Source: Caenorhabditis remanei (lineage: Eukaryota; Nematoda; Chromadorea; Rhabditida; Rhabditidae). Taken from it: a stretch of DNA of 64,000 nt. The position numbers and the translations under genes were made by a program. Numbering within the stretch: position 1 is the stretch's first letter; the number at the start of each line of letters is the position of its first letter. Shown here in pieces: positions 22,001-30,856 of the stretch. A model generated the notes under the pieces. It made no database searches. It was given only the letters and a program-made list of their open reading frames with translations, and was not told where the DNA came from. The stretch covers positions 1,426,001 to 1,490,000 of the forward strand of contig NC_071332.1 in assembly GCF_010183535.1 (NCBI RefSeq), written 5' to 3'.

Positions 22001-25000
22001 CCCAATATCGTTTCCAACATTTCAAACTCCCTTTTCCTTCAGAAAATCTCCACATGCGGCAACCTGACAATCCCATCATTCGGAGACTTCATCTATGTAT
22101 ATCTCAATGGAAAATATATTGACACTTTGACCCGCCGATATTACAATGTGAGCAGCCACTCGGTGATGCTCGACGGGTGCCAAAATGATGGAGAGGATCG
22201 ACTCTTCTTGTTGGTCGAAAACCAAGGAAGAAAAACGTTTGAGACGATTAATGATCCCAAGGTTATTTATTTTTACTTTTTGGGGGGGGGGGGGGGGGGG
22301 GGAATAAGGGAAATCAGATGGGGCTCTGTGATATTGAGGGCGGCATTGGTTTTTTTCTGACAATTGACATATTACTAATTAGACCTAATTAGGCTTAGAA
22401 TTCTGTAATCAAATTCAATTGACAGATAGGCGAGTTATGACATGCCAAAGTGTGCTGTGCGCATCAGCAGTGCGAGGCATAAGGTTGTGTAAACGCGCTC
22501 CGTCGCACAACGGTTTGCACAGTGCCAAACTCAAATTTTACGTTTTTTCTATACCGTGTATTACGACAACTTTTATCTTAAGCTAGTTCCTTGATGCGGC
22601 CAACCAATTGGACAAATTCACAGTGTGCAAAACATTGATCCAAAGGGATTAAGGCTACATCTGAGACCCCAAAGCCAAAGCCTAAGAAAAAAAACTTCAG
22701 CTGAAGATCCTCAAGCCTAAGCCTAAAAATCTTCAGTTTAAGATCCTTAACGCTAACTAGGGAAGGTCACCGAGTCAGGGTGGAGATATGGGTCGTGAAC
22801 TATATCGTTGGAAATCTGAGAAAACGCTGATTTCAAATATATATTCAGTTTTTGCCCTCGAGGTCTGGTATTCGAGAAAAACGAGGTCAAAGTTTCGAGC
22901 CCTAACAAGTCATTACCTTACCGTCGTGTGTAAAATATCGGCAGCGTGGTGTAGGTGGTAGTACACAGGTAGTTGGCGTGCGGACCGCGTGCGGATTCAG
23001 TCCCATTTTCCGTCCACGTAGAGTCCGCAGCGGAAATTTGGTCCGCTGCGGATTGTATATGGACGCAGCGTGGACTTCGGGAAAAGAGGTGGAAGTGGGC
23101 GGCAGGCGTCCGCGCGCGGACCGTATATGGGCGCGCTGGCCGCGGCCGCGGCATGCAGTAGCTCTTCCGAAGCTCTCGGACTTCTCTCGGATAACGATAA
23201 TTTTTAATCATTTATGGAGCGTTTACGTTTCTTTCCCTATTTTTTCGAAGTTTCGCTTTTCTTTATGTTTTTCTCTATTGAAATTTCTCTTAATTAAATT
23301 TTTCGTGAAAAATTCTCTCATTTTACTGTGAATGATCAGAAAAATATTGTGTTTTCAGTCAGTCCGATAATCCCAAAAAGAGATGCAGCAGCGACAGCTA
23401 ATATGGAAGCAATTCATCGCTTTTCTCAAAGGTTTGTAATAGTATTCAGCATTTTCTATTAAAAATACATTTCCTTCAGTGAGGTAATTCGATAAAATTG
23501 GCCACTTCCCAAGCACAACACTGTATTTTTCCGGAGGGAGGAACCCATTTTCGAAAGTAAGTTAACTGAACAATTATATTTTATTCCGCAATTAATTGAT
23601 TTTCTTTTCAGAAATACGAAGGGAAAACAGAAGTCAACGACTGAAAACTGCTTCTACGACAATTGATTTTCGATGGATTTCAAGGGCAAGACTGCCGGAC
23701 AAACTTCTGATTTCTAAGTCTAATTTGCTGCGTTTTCTTCTTTTTTTTTTATTATTTTTAATGTTACTTCTATCTTTCTTTTAATAAAATAGTAATTTTA
23801 TCTCAATTCTTCTTTGTTAAATGACAATCTCAACCGGAAAAAAAGTAGGGAGAGGGCTGGCAGTGCGAGCGACAACGTCCGCGCGCGGACTCAAAACGGA
23901 CCGTATACGGACCACATACAATCCTCAGCGAATTCGTGCTGAGTCCACGCGCGGCCCATATATCGCCCATATTGCGTCCGTGGCGGACTACCTGTGTAGA
24001 GATGCTCAATGCACAACAACTTTTTGGTTCAATTCCGTCCGGTCACCAAGTTTTTTTTTGGTTTTTTGAATTTCGTTTTTTTTGGATCGGGAATTGCTTT
24101 TTTTCTAAATTCTGTTCAAGTAGATAAAAAAGAGAAATTATAAAAACCAAAAAAAACTTGGTGACCGGACGGAATTGAACCAAAAAGTTGTGCATTGAGC
24201 ATCTCTGCTACCACCTACACCACGCTGCCGATATTTTACACACGACGGTAAGGTAATGACTTGCCAGCGGTCTAAACTTTGACCTCGTTTTTCTCGAATA
24301 CCAGGCCTCGAGGGCAAAAACTGAATATATATTTGGAATCAGCGTTTTCTCAGCTTTCCAATGATATAGGTCACGACCCATATCTCCACCCTGACTCGGT
24401 GACCTTCCCTAGTAAGCCTAAAAGCTTTCAGCTGAAGATCCTTAAGCCTAAGCCTGAAAGCTTTCAGCTGAAGATCCTTAAGCCTAAGCCTAAAAGCTTT
24501 CAGCTGAAGATCCTTAAGCCTAAGCCTCGGACTGCTGTGCGCTATTTAGCTCACCCCGGACACCAGCTTATTGCGCAGAGTCATAAGTCAACTTTCCGCA
24601 AATTTTAAGTACAGAAATAGAATAAGGCAAAATTCCATTTCAGGGAATCCTCTCCGAAGTCTACATCAACAATGCTCCTATCCACTTCTGGACCCAATGT
24701 GGTATCAAGCTTCCGTTACAAAACGCCGACAATTTCTACCTCCGGAAAACCAAGAAAACCATTCAACGGAAAAAGTTCCTACCCAATCAGAAGCAAGGCG
24801 TCTTCGTTGGCGTGCTTCCAGTCGAGGCTCCCGCCGACACTTGGCTAGACACCACCGGATGGGGTAAGGGAATCGCCGTAGTGAATGGAAGAAATCTTGG
24901 AAGATACTGGCCAACAGAGGGGCCACAAATGACGTTGTACGTGCCTCGCGAATTCTTGAAAATCGGAGAGAATCTGGTGATGATGGTGGAGTTGGAGGGA

Positions 25001-25078
25001 GCTGGCGACGCGTGTACCAGTACGAATGCGTGTGTCGCCGATTTTATCGATCATCCCGTTTTTCATTTTGAGCAGTGA
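19088..25078 (+). CDS. bgal-1: Lysosomal acid beta-galactosidase (GH35, GLB1 family)
   Basis: Eight exons: 19088-19185, 19341-19544, 19616-19792, 19915-20114, 20998-21463, 21655-21820, 22043-22261 and 24644-25078. The product is 654 residues (human GLB1 is 677). It should remove terminal beta-linked galactose from glycoconjugates in the lysosome. An N-terminal hydrophobic signal peptide ([16 protein letters not shown]) opens the protein. GH35 motifs follow in order: [29 protein letters not shown], the acid/base Glu195 in [10 protein letters not shown], and the nucleophile Glu278 in VNSEYYPGW. The C-terminal beta domain contains [20 protein letters not shown] and RYW. The ATG directly follows a TTTCAG trans-splice-like acceptor. 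Introns 4 and 7 are swollen by group A MITEs and a foldback element. Catalytic residues are intact, so I expect a working enzyme. Confidence 0.95.
19226..19297 (+). other. tRNA-like sequence in bgal-1 intron 1
   Basis: GGTGTGGCGCAGGCGGTG serves as an A-box-like region and GGTTCGATTCC as a B box, fully inside a 155-bp intron. Acceptor halves do not pair. The stretch CGCGCCGGGTTGGGGG resembles the copy at 10211 (minus), which argues for a tRNA-derived repeat family. Confidence 0.5.
20180..20925. repeat. Three group A MITE copies in bgal-1 intron 4
   Basis: Arms with TTTTTGTAGTTGA..TTTTTGATAGCG recur at 20210-20270, 20355-20440 and, inverted, 20650-20730 and 20840-20910. Two core hairpins are present, GAGACGCAGAGAAGCGAGAG (20464 onward) and AGAGTGCAGAGAAATCAGAC (20581 onward). 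Nested insertion of one copy into another is likely. Confidence 0.8.
21530..21655. repeat. Telomere-like (GCCTAA) motif cluster in bgal-1 intron 5
   Basis: CCTAAGCCTAAA alternates with ACTTCAGC and AAAGATCCTTAAG. The last repeat reaches the exon 6 acceptor (ATATTCCAG), so part of the splice-site polypyrimidine context comes from this repeat. Confidence 0.75.
22282..22302 (+). repeat. 21-base poly-G tract in bgal-1 intron 7
   Basis: Twenty-one consecutive G lie 20 bases after the exon 7 donor on the sense strand. In C. elegans such tracts form quadruplexes and depend on the FANCJ helicase DOG-1 for stability (established knowledge). The length may also be an assembly approximation. Confidence 0.85.
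22757..24412. mobile_element. Foldback element, CTAGGG family, TAA target duplication
   Basis: It begins CTAGGGAAGGTCACCGAGTC and ends with the inverse, flanked by TAA at 22754-22756 and 24413-24415. Arms of about 210 bp include ATATATATTCAGTTTTTGCC and a tRNA-like GGCAGCGTGGTGTAGGTGGT pointing inward. The right arm has an intact B-box-like GGTTCAATTCC; the left arm is interrupted by a nested element (22964-23996), beyond which the remaining part continues (GAGATGCTCAATGCACAAC). The 3-bp TNA duplication resembles PIF/Harbinger-type insertion. The element lies in bgal-1 intron 7. Confidence 0.85.
22964..23996 (+). mobile_element. Nested 1.03-kb element with intron-like content
   Basis: CACAGGTAG at the left and CTACCTGTG at the right are flanked by TA (22962-22963, 23997-23998). 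The equivalent place in the opposite arm of the host element is uninterrupted. GC-rich subterminal blocks (CGTCCGCGCGCGGACCGTAT) appear at both ends. Between them, acceptors (TTTTCAG at about 23356, CCTTCAG at about 23477, TTTTCAG at about 23612), donors GTTTGT and GTAAGT, and an AATAAAAT at 23785 give the look of a small spliced transcript. I recognise no protein in it. Confidence 0.65.
24425..24530. repeat. Tandem 36-bp repeat containing telomere-type hexamers
   Basis: Three copies start at 24425, 24461 and 24497 with the unit CTTTCAGCTGAAGATCCTTA plus AGCCTAAGCCTAAAAG. The GCCTAAGCCTAA part equals two nematode telomere hexamers (TTAGGC on the other strand). The TTCAGCTGAA part is a palindrome. 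Confidence 0.85.
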
Positions 25079-25801
25079 TTCTAAGTTATTTTTTGTACTT
25101 AACAATAAAGATTTGCATATAAATTTTTATCGTTGGCTATAGGCTTAAGGATCTTATTCTTAAGCTCAGGTCTAAGAATCTAAGGCTTAAAAGTTACAGA
25201 TTTTCGAAAAGTTTCGAAAATCAGTAACTCGATCAGTTTTTGATATTTTCAGGCGTTTTTCAGCTCAAAATGTGTGAAAAGTGTCGACACTGTAGTATGA
25301 ACTACAGTATCCCAAACTTTTCGCGGTGAGACCTGAATTTTCCGAGTTTTTGGCAGTCTTGTCATTATTATACTCATTCAAAACGTCTTGAATCGCTGAT
25401 TTCGAATCTATAATTTTCTCAAAAATTGGAGCAAATCCGAACGAGTTACGGTAGTTTTTGTCAGAATTTTTCTTTCAAAATCGTTCTTATATATAAAACG
25501 CATATGGGGTTTGTCCGCACAATGTCAGCATTTTTTTTTCATTTCCAAATAACGCGCCGAAGGCGCGTCAGCCTAAGCTGGTAATAAATAAAAACTCACA
25601 TTAGCGGTCCCGCTGCTGCTCGGATAATAGCTTGTCCAGCTTGGTAAGTCAAATATGCACAGTATAGTTGGTATAAATCTTAACTGTTCAAATTGTGGAT
25701 TCTAATTATTACTTTTATTTGTAAGATACACGTTCAGAATTAAAAAAAGGTAAAGAAAGAAATAAATAATGAATTATATATTAAATTTGGTGATGCTCTC
25801 T
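25079..25801. other. Convergent 3' intergenic region
   Basis: It separates the bgal-1 stop from the stop of the minus-strand secreted-protein gene. AATAAA for bgal-1 is at 25104. Degenerate TTAAGGATCTTA/GGCTTAAG repeats are at 25140-25195. The palindromic GCGCCGAAGGCGCG is at 25552. No gene is seen. Confidence 0.6.
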
Positions 25802-27633
25802 CTATCCCTGAAGGCAATGACTTCCACCACAGAAGCGTCCACTGCGTTGAACCATCGCGTCGATCAAATTGTTCACAAAGTCGAATCCGGTTTTCAGCTG
25901 GCTAGTCGCGGCTCCAGTGGTGTCCGCAATCACTTTACGGCATCCCACATTCAACAAGGCTTCCATTGCGAGATTCTGTCCGGCTGGCTTGTTACGGATG
26001 CACGAGGAGAGGGCGGTGTCGATGACATTGACCCAATCGTTGACCGGGGTAATCATTTGTTTCTTGATTTGGGATGTACAGATGTCGACCTTGTTGGCGG
26101 ATCCAATAGCGAGCCCACGGCCTCCGGAAAGGAGCTGGAATAGGGCGGAGCTTAGGTTTGAGGATCATAGGTGTAAGACTCAAATATTGTTGTCTCGATG
26201 GTCATAGGTTAAGGATTAAATAAGATTTTTAAGCTCAGATCTAAGGAGTCTGAGGCTTAGACGTAGGCCTACTTATTTTGGATCAAACGTTTGCGGGCTA
26301 AGGTTTTTAGGCTTAGGCTTAACGATCTTCAGCCTGCTCACTTTCCTGAGACTGATGCTCGAAACTCACATCATTGAAAACGTTGGCGATGGATCCGATA
26401 CGCTTCTTCAAGTCATCTCTAGCCTCGGTGATACACTCACAAGTGGCCTTACGAGTGGCCGGAATCGTTTGCCCGCACTGTCCGGTGAATTTGGCATCGC
26501 AACTGGCCAAAACCTTGCAGTGACCGCTCAAAAATCCGACGAATGGACTGGCAAGACAGGCGCGAGTGGAGGCAGCACGTTGTGGCTTGCGTTCTCCGCA
26601 GAAGGAAAGACGAGACTGGATAAGGATGTGATCAGAGATTGAGGAGATGCTGAACGTGAGATTGATCAATTGTTGGTTTGATCTTTCTATAGACTTACAC
26701 AGAATCCTTATATTGGAAGGATCCCTCCTCAAGATCCGGAATCTCTGGGACTCCCGCGAAGTTTGGAATTTTCTTCTGAAGACAGTAGGACGCCTCTCTA
26801 GCGATCGCCTTTGACACCTCAGTTCTGATACATTTCTGGTCTTCCGCTGGCGTCGCTTTGATAGCCTTGATTGCTCCAGCGGCGAACGTTCTACAGATAG
26901 AGCACTCTCTCAATGGGCCGTTCTTGTCCCAGGCGACGTGGGAGAGATCGCTAGCAGCCAACACACAACGATCCTTTTGGTTCCCTTCCTCGATGGACGA
27001 CGCGAAGCAGGTGGCCGCGGCTTTTCTGGAACATTATATATGTAGGAGGGGTTCTCTCACTAAAGAACTCTGTCTAGGGAAGGTCATGGAGTCAATATGG
27101 GACATAACCTATATAATTGGAAAGCTGAGAAAACGCTGATTCCAAAAATGTATTCAGTTTCTGCCCTTGAGGTCTGGTAATCGAGAAGGCAAGTTATTAC
27201 CCTCCTGGCGTGTGAACGATCTATACTTTGATCTCATTTTTGTCGAATACTAGACCTCGAGGGTCAAAACTGAATATATATCTGGAATCAGCGTTTTCTC
27301 AGCTTTCCAATTATATAGGTTGTGTCCCATAACTCCAGACCGAGTCGAGGACTTTCCCTAGTCAGACTTTAAGCCTCAGGCCCTTAGATTTGAGCTTAAG
27401 CATAAGATCATTAAGCCTAAGCCTAAGAGACTTAAGCCTGCAAAACTTCGATCCAATGGCTCTTACTTTGAGTGCTCCCTGATCTCATTCTCATAATTTC
27501 CATAGTCGGCGTCGAGTCCCTCCTTGATACACTGCAGGTATGCTCCGAATGAAGCTCGGGTGCCCGCTGGCGTCGAGCAATCCTGTGCGATGGCCAGAGC
27601 CACGCAGGTGGAAAGGATGGTAAGGAGTAGCAT
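25802..27633 (-). CDS. Secreted cysteine-rich protein
   Basis: Four exons, in transcription order: 27633-27467, 27025-26699, 26649-26370 and 26134-25802. Phase is consistent and the product is 368 residues. It starts MLLLTILSTCVALAIA, a clear signal peptide with predicted cleavage before QDCS. The mature part has cysteines spread through repeated-looking segments (GEYxxC-type spacing such as RECSICRTF, DQKCIRTE, TCECITEARDD, TSQIKKQM), few aromatic residues and no catalytic motif. This pattern suggests a disulphide-stabilised extracellular protein expanded in nematodes. Position beside bgal-1 implies the C. elegans T19B10.2 orthologue. A trans-splice-like TTTTCAG lies just before the ATG. Intron 1 contains a CTAGGG element; intron 3 contains telomere-like repeats. 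Function is unknown. Confidence 0.85.
26150..26340. repeat. Degenerate TTAGGC repeats in secreted-protein intron 3
   Basis: TTAGGTTTGAGG, GGCTTAGACGTAGGCC and TTTAGGCTTAGGCTTAACGAT are spread through the intron. Sequence divergence is higher than in the 24425 array. Confidence 0.65.
27074..27361. mobile_element. Small CTAGGG foldback element (288 bp)
   Basis: CTAGGGAAGGTC is mirrored by GACTTTCCCTAG (imperfect). Interior arms contain AACCTATATAATTGGAAAGC and its inverse. Flanks are TGT and TCA, so the target duplication has been mutated or was never identical. No tRNA-like part and no coding capacity. Confidence 0.75.
27362..27466. repeat. Telomere-like repeat remnants in secreted-protein intron 1
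   Basis: TTAAGCCTCAGGCCCTTAGA and TTAAGCCTAAGCCTAAGAG lie between the CTAGGG element and the exon 1 donor. Confidence 0.65.
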
Positions 27634-28189
27634 TACCTGAAAAGTAGCTTTTTTGAAAATGTTTTAGAAAAGATTATAGAAATCGAATCGATATAAAAGG
27701 AGGGCAAATCAAAAGTGAGACACCCAACACACACACACACATTGGATAGGAAAGATGGATGGGCGACACTGTCGAAAATGGGGTTATCGTTGAGAAGATA
27801 CCCTTAGATATAAATACGATAACCGACCTGACGGGAGGACGAAAACATGAAAGCGGATGTGTGTGTGTGTATGTATAACAGAAATGAACACAAATCGTCA
27901 TTTAAAGACAGAGGTGTGTCTGAAAGAACCGGATTTTCGAGGGGAAGGACTAGTGAAATGAAGAAAAAATGGATAGGGTGATATCACGGAGAGGGGGGAT
28001 ACAAAAGTATGACTAAGTCATGTAGTGTGATTCACTGTAGTTTTTGTTTTATTCTGGAGATTTCAGTGTAATGTTTGTCAGGTAAACGTGAACAACATAA
28101 ATAAAATTTTCAAAAAAAACCGCAAAATTTGAGATCCCGTCAAAAAAGGGGTTTTTTAAGCAAAACATTAAAAAACGCCATTTTTTGAA

Positions 28190-28800
28190 CCGTCATATCT
28201 CTCTAGGGTGAATAGTTATCAAAAAGTTGTCAACTACAAACATGACAATCTAGATTTGGTCTATACAAAAAATAAAAAGCGTTGAAATTGAACTGTCTTG
28301 GATGTCGAGACGGGATCTCAAAGTTTGCGGGGTTTTTGGAAATTTCATGCGTTTTTACCTGACAAACAAAAAAACTACACCGGGTTTATAGCTGAATTGC
28401 AGGATTTTTTATTTTTTACAAAGATCAGACATAGGGCAAAATTTTCAGATGAAGCGTCAGATTTTTTTTCAAAAATCTTCTAAACGTTATAACTCAGCAA
28501 TTTTTGATCCAATTGAAATCAATTTATATGGATTGCGTAGATAAAACCTCGCTGATTATTTTTGTAGTTGACAACTTTTTGATAGCTCTCCTAGCTTTTG
28601 AGATATCGAGACTCAAAGTTAAAGGCACCACTGAGCGAGAGAGAGTAAGGGGAGAGGACGCAGAGAAGCGAGACACTCTAGTTTCTCTGCGTCTCTCCTC
28701 TCCCTCGTGTGGCTTTGAACGCATGTATCTCAAAGCCTAGAAGTCCTATCAAAAAGTTGTCAACTACAGAAATGAAGTACTTGTTTTAATCTATATAGCC
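28190..28800. repeat. Group A MITEs, one complete with hairpin
   Basis: A partial arm lies at 28190-28265. A complete copy spans about 28530-28800, with the central GAGGACGCAGAGAAGCGAGA / CTAGTTTCTCTGCGTCTCTC hairpin at 28655-28700. Confidence 0.8.
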
Positions 28801-29154
28801 ATGTAAAATTTGATTTTGTCAATTAATATTAAAAAAAGTTACATTGCTCCAAACTTAGGATTTTTTTGCATGAGGCGAAAAAGAAAAGAAGATTACCAAA
28901 GACCATCAGAATGGCCCAATCTCTGACTACACAAAAACAACAATTGCAACAAAATCTTATCTCTCTTTTTCTCTCTCGACTGCGCTACAATAATACACGA
29001 TTCAAAAAGAGATAAGATTCGATTAGTCGATGGTATAATGGGGGGAAGAGATTCACCTGTTCTTCGGCGAATGAAAATATATTTGGACATGTAAGGGAAA
29101 AAAGTAAAAATTACCAGTTTTAGTACGGAACAGGTGTAACATGTTGAATTTTCA

Positions 29155-29480
29155 AAACGGAAGTCGGAAGTCGGAAGTAGATTTTTTCGCAAAGATTCAA
29201 AAACTCCTAGAAAAAGTTCATAAAATTCGCGAAACTCAGTGAAAAATTAGTTTTTGGCTGAAGAAAAGCCAATTTTCTGTCCTTTTAGACCATTTTTTCT
29301 TGTATTTCTGCAAAATATACTTTTTGAAAATTCTACAATTATGGAATGAATGAAGTCGGAAGTAAACATCCGAAAACGGAAGTCGGAAGTCAGAAGTGAG
29401 AAGTAAAATTTTCAAAACGGAAGTCGGAAGCCGGAAGCCGGAAGTGAAAAACAGCCCGGAAGTCGGAAGTCGGAATTTCG
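29155..29480. repeat. CGGAAGT heptamer minisatellite, two blocks
   Basis: GGAAGTCGGAAGTCGGAAGT-type runs are at 29158-29180 and 29352-29480 in the same orientation, with variants GGAAGCC and AGAAGTGA. A 170-bp unrelated spacer separates the blocks. Confidence 0.8.
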
Positions 29481-29574
29481 GAATTCCGCGCAACTCTGCA
29501 GTGCAGTAAGATATACAATTTGGTATTTTTCAGTTGAAAAAGACCAGAGGGTGTTACGGTATGACTGATTGTCC

Positions 29575-30150
29575 CACAAGGTATAAACCATACAGATCAA
29601 GAATAGAGCTTTATTTGACAACTTTTTTGAACGGACTAGAGAGTTATGGTTATTTTGAAGGGACAGCTTAAAAACCGCTCTGTTTTGCACTGAAATGGGA
29701 CGATTTGAGGGAGAAATCACTTTGTCGATATGTAACTTGCTAGGGAGTGCTCGTACAAAAAAGTTGTCAACTACAAAAATGAAGCCTTAGGTTTAGTCTG
29801 CATAAATAATGTAAATATGAAATAGTAAAACTAAACATTGATATCATCACAGGCTATTGAAGTTGACTGAATAAGACAATAGGTGAGATAACCAGCGATC
29901 GCGGTTATCCAGGAACAAATGGGTATTATTTAAGAGAATTTACTTAGTATTAAAGTGCTAACTTTTAATTGTTACATAGCCAATTCTGAAAACTGATAAT
30001 AAGAAGAAAAACGATATTTTCTCCAATCTACGTGAGATTCCCAGGGAGCACAGCCACAGCTGTCATATCTCTTTAGGGATGGTTTGCACAAAAAAGTTGT
30101 CAACTGCAAAAATAAAGTACTAGTTGTAATCTACATAAATCACTAATTTT
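29575..30150. repeat. Partial group A MITE arms
   Basis: Fragments with AAAGTTGTCAACTACAAAAA at about 29758 and GTTGTCAACTGCAAAAATAA at about 30096 lack their opposite ends. The intervening 29830-30050 has no recognisable feature. Confidence 0.6.
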
Positions 30151-30231
30151 CAGTAAAATCGGACAAAACATCTCACCGTGACGGGATCTCAAAGGTGCCG
30201 GTGTTCAAGCCCGCGAATTCTGCAGGACTTA

Positions 30232-30550
30232 CTAGGGAAGGCCTCCAGGTGACCGTGGAGTTATGGAACGTGAAATATATCATTGGAAAGCTGAGAAACC
30301 GCTGATTCCAAATATATATTCAATTTTTGCCCTCGAGGTCTGGTATATGAGAAAAACAAGGTCAAAGTTTGATAAAATGACAAATTTTTTTGCAATTTTT
30401 CGTCATTTTTTCAAACTCTGACCTCGTTTTCTCGAATACCAGGTCTCGAGAACAAAAACTGAAAATATATTTGAAATCAGCGTTTTCTCATCTTTCCAAT
30501 GGTATAGGTCACGTCACATCACTCCACGGTCACCTGGAGGCCTTCCCTGG
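30232..30550. mobile_element. CTAGGG foldback element with TTA target duplication
   Basis: The left end CTAGGGAAGGCCTCCAGGTG pairs with the right end CACCTGGAGGCCTTCCCTGG. TTA flanks both sides (30229-30231 and 30551-30553). Arms of about 140 bp almost meet in the middle, so the element is a near-perfect hairpin. Confidence 0.85.
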
Positions 30551-30856
30551 TTAGTTTAAGCAGCAACAAGAATTTAACAAAGTTCACAATTACCTTCCAC
30601 AAAACGAACACCACCACCACCATGAAGACACAATAATTACCCAGCCCCATCCATTTTATAGTCCTCTAGTAAAACGAGCCGGTCTTCTTTTCCTACTTCC
30701 ACCGCGCGGACAATCCGGTAAAACGACACAACGGTCATAGTCATACACAATAATTGGTACTTGTTTCGAAAAGAAGACACGATAATGATGACAATGGGTG
30801 TCTCCCCGCCCTGACAGAAAAATGTGTTTATTGAATGGAAAAAAGATAAATAGGCT

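Larger units (their letters stand above)
27634..30856. other. Repeat-filled intergenic region
   Basis: It covers the 5' side of the secreted-protein gene and the 3' side of the P450 gene. An (AC)n microsatellite is at about 27722-27742 with (GT)n at 27855-27870. Group A copies, the CGGAAGT array and a CTAGGG element are listed separately. The purine-rich 27935-28000 block has no coding potential. Confidence 0.6.

Noticed and set aside
25769..26143. Plus-strand 124-codon ORF
   Set aside because: It is a shadow of the last exon of the secreted-protein gene, which has phase-consistent exons on the minus strand.
21530..27466. A true chromosome end
   Set aside because: The GCCTAA hexamers are short, degenerate and interleaved with intact genes on both sides, so they are interstitial.
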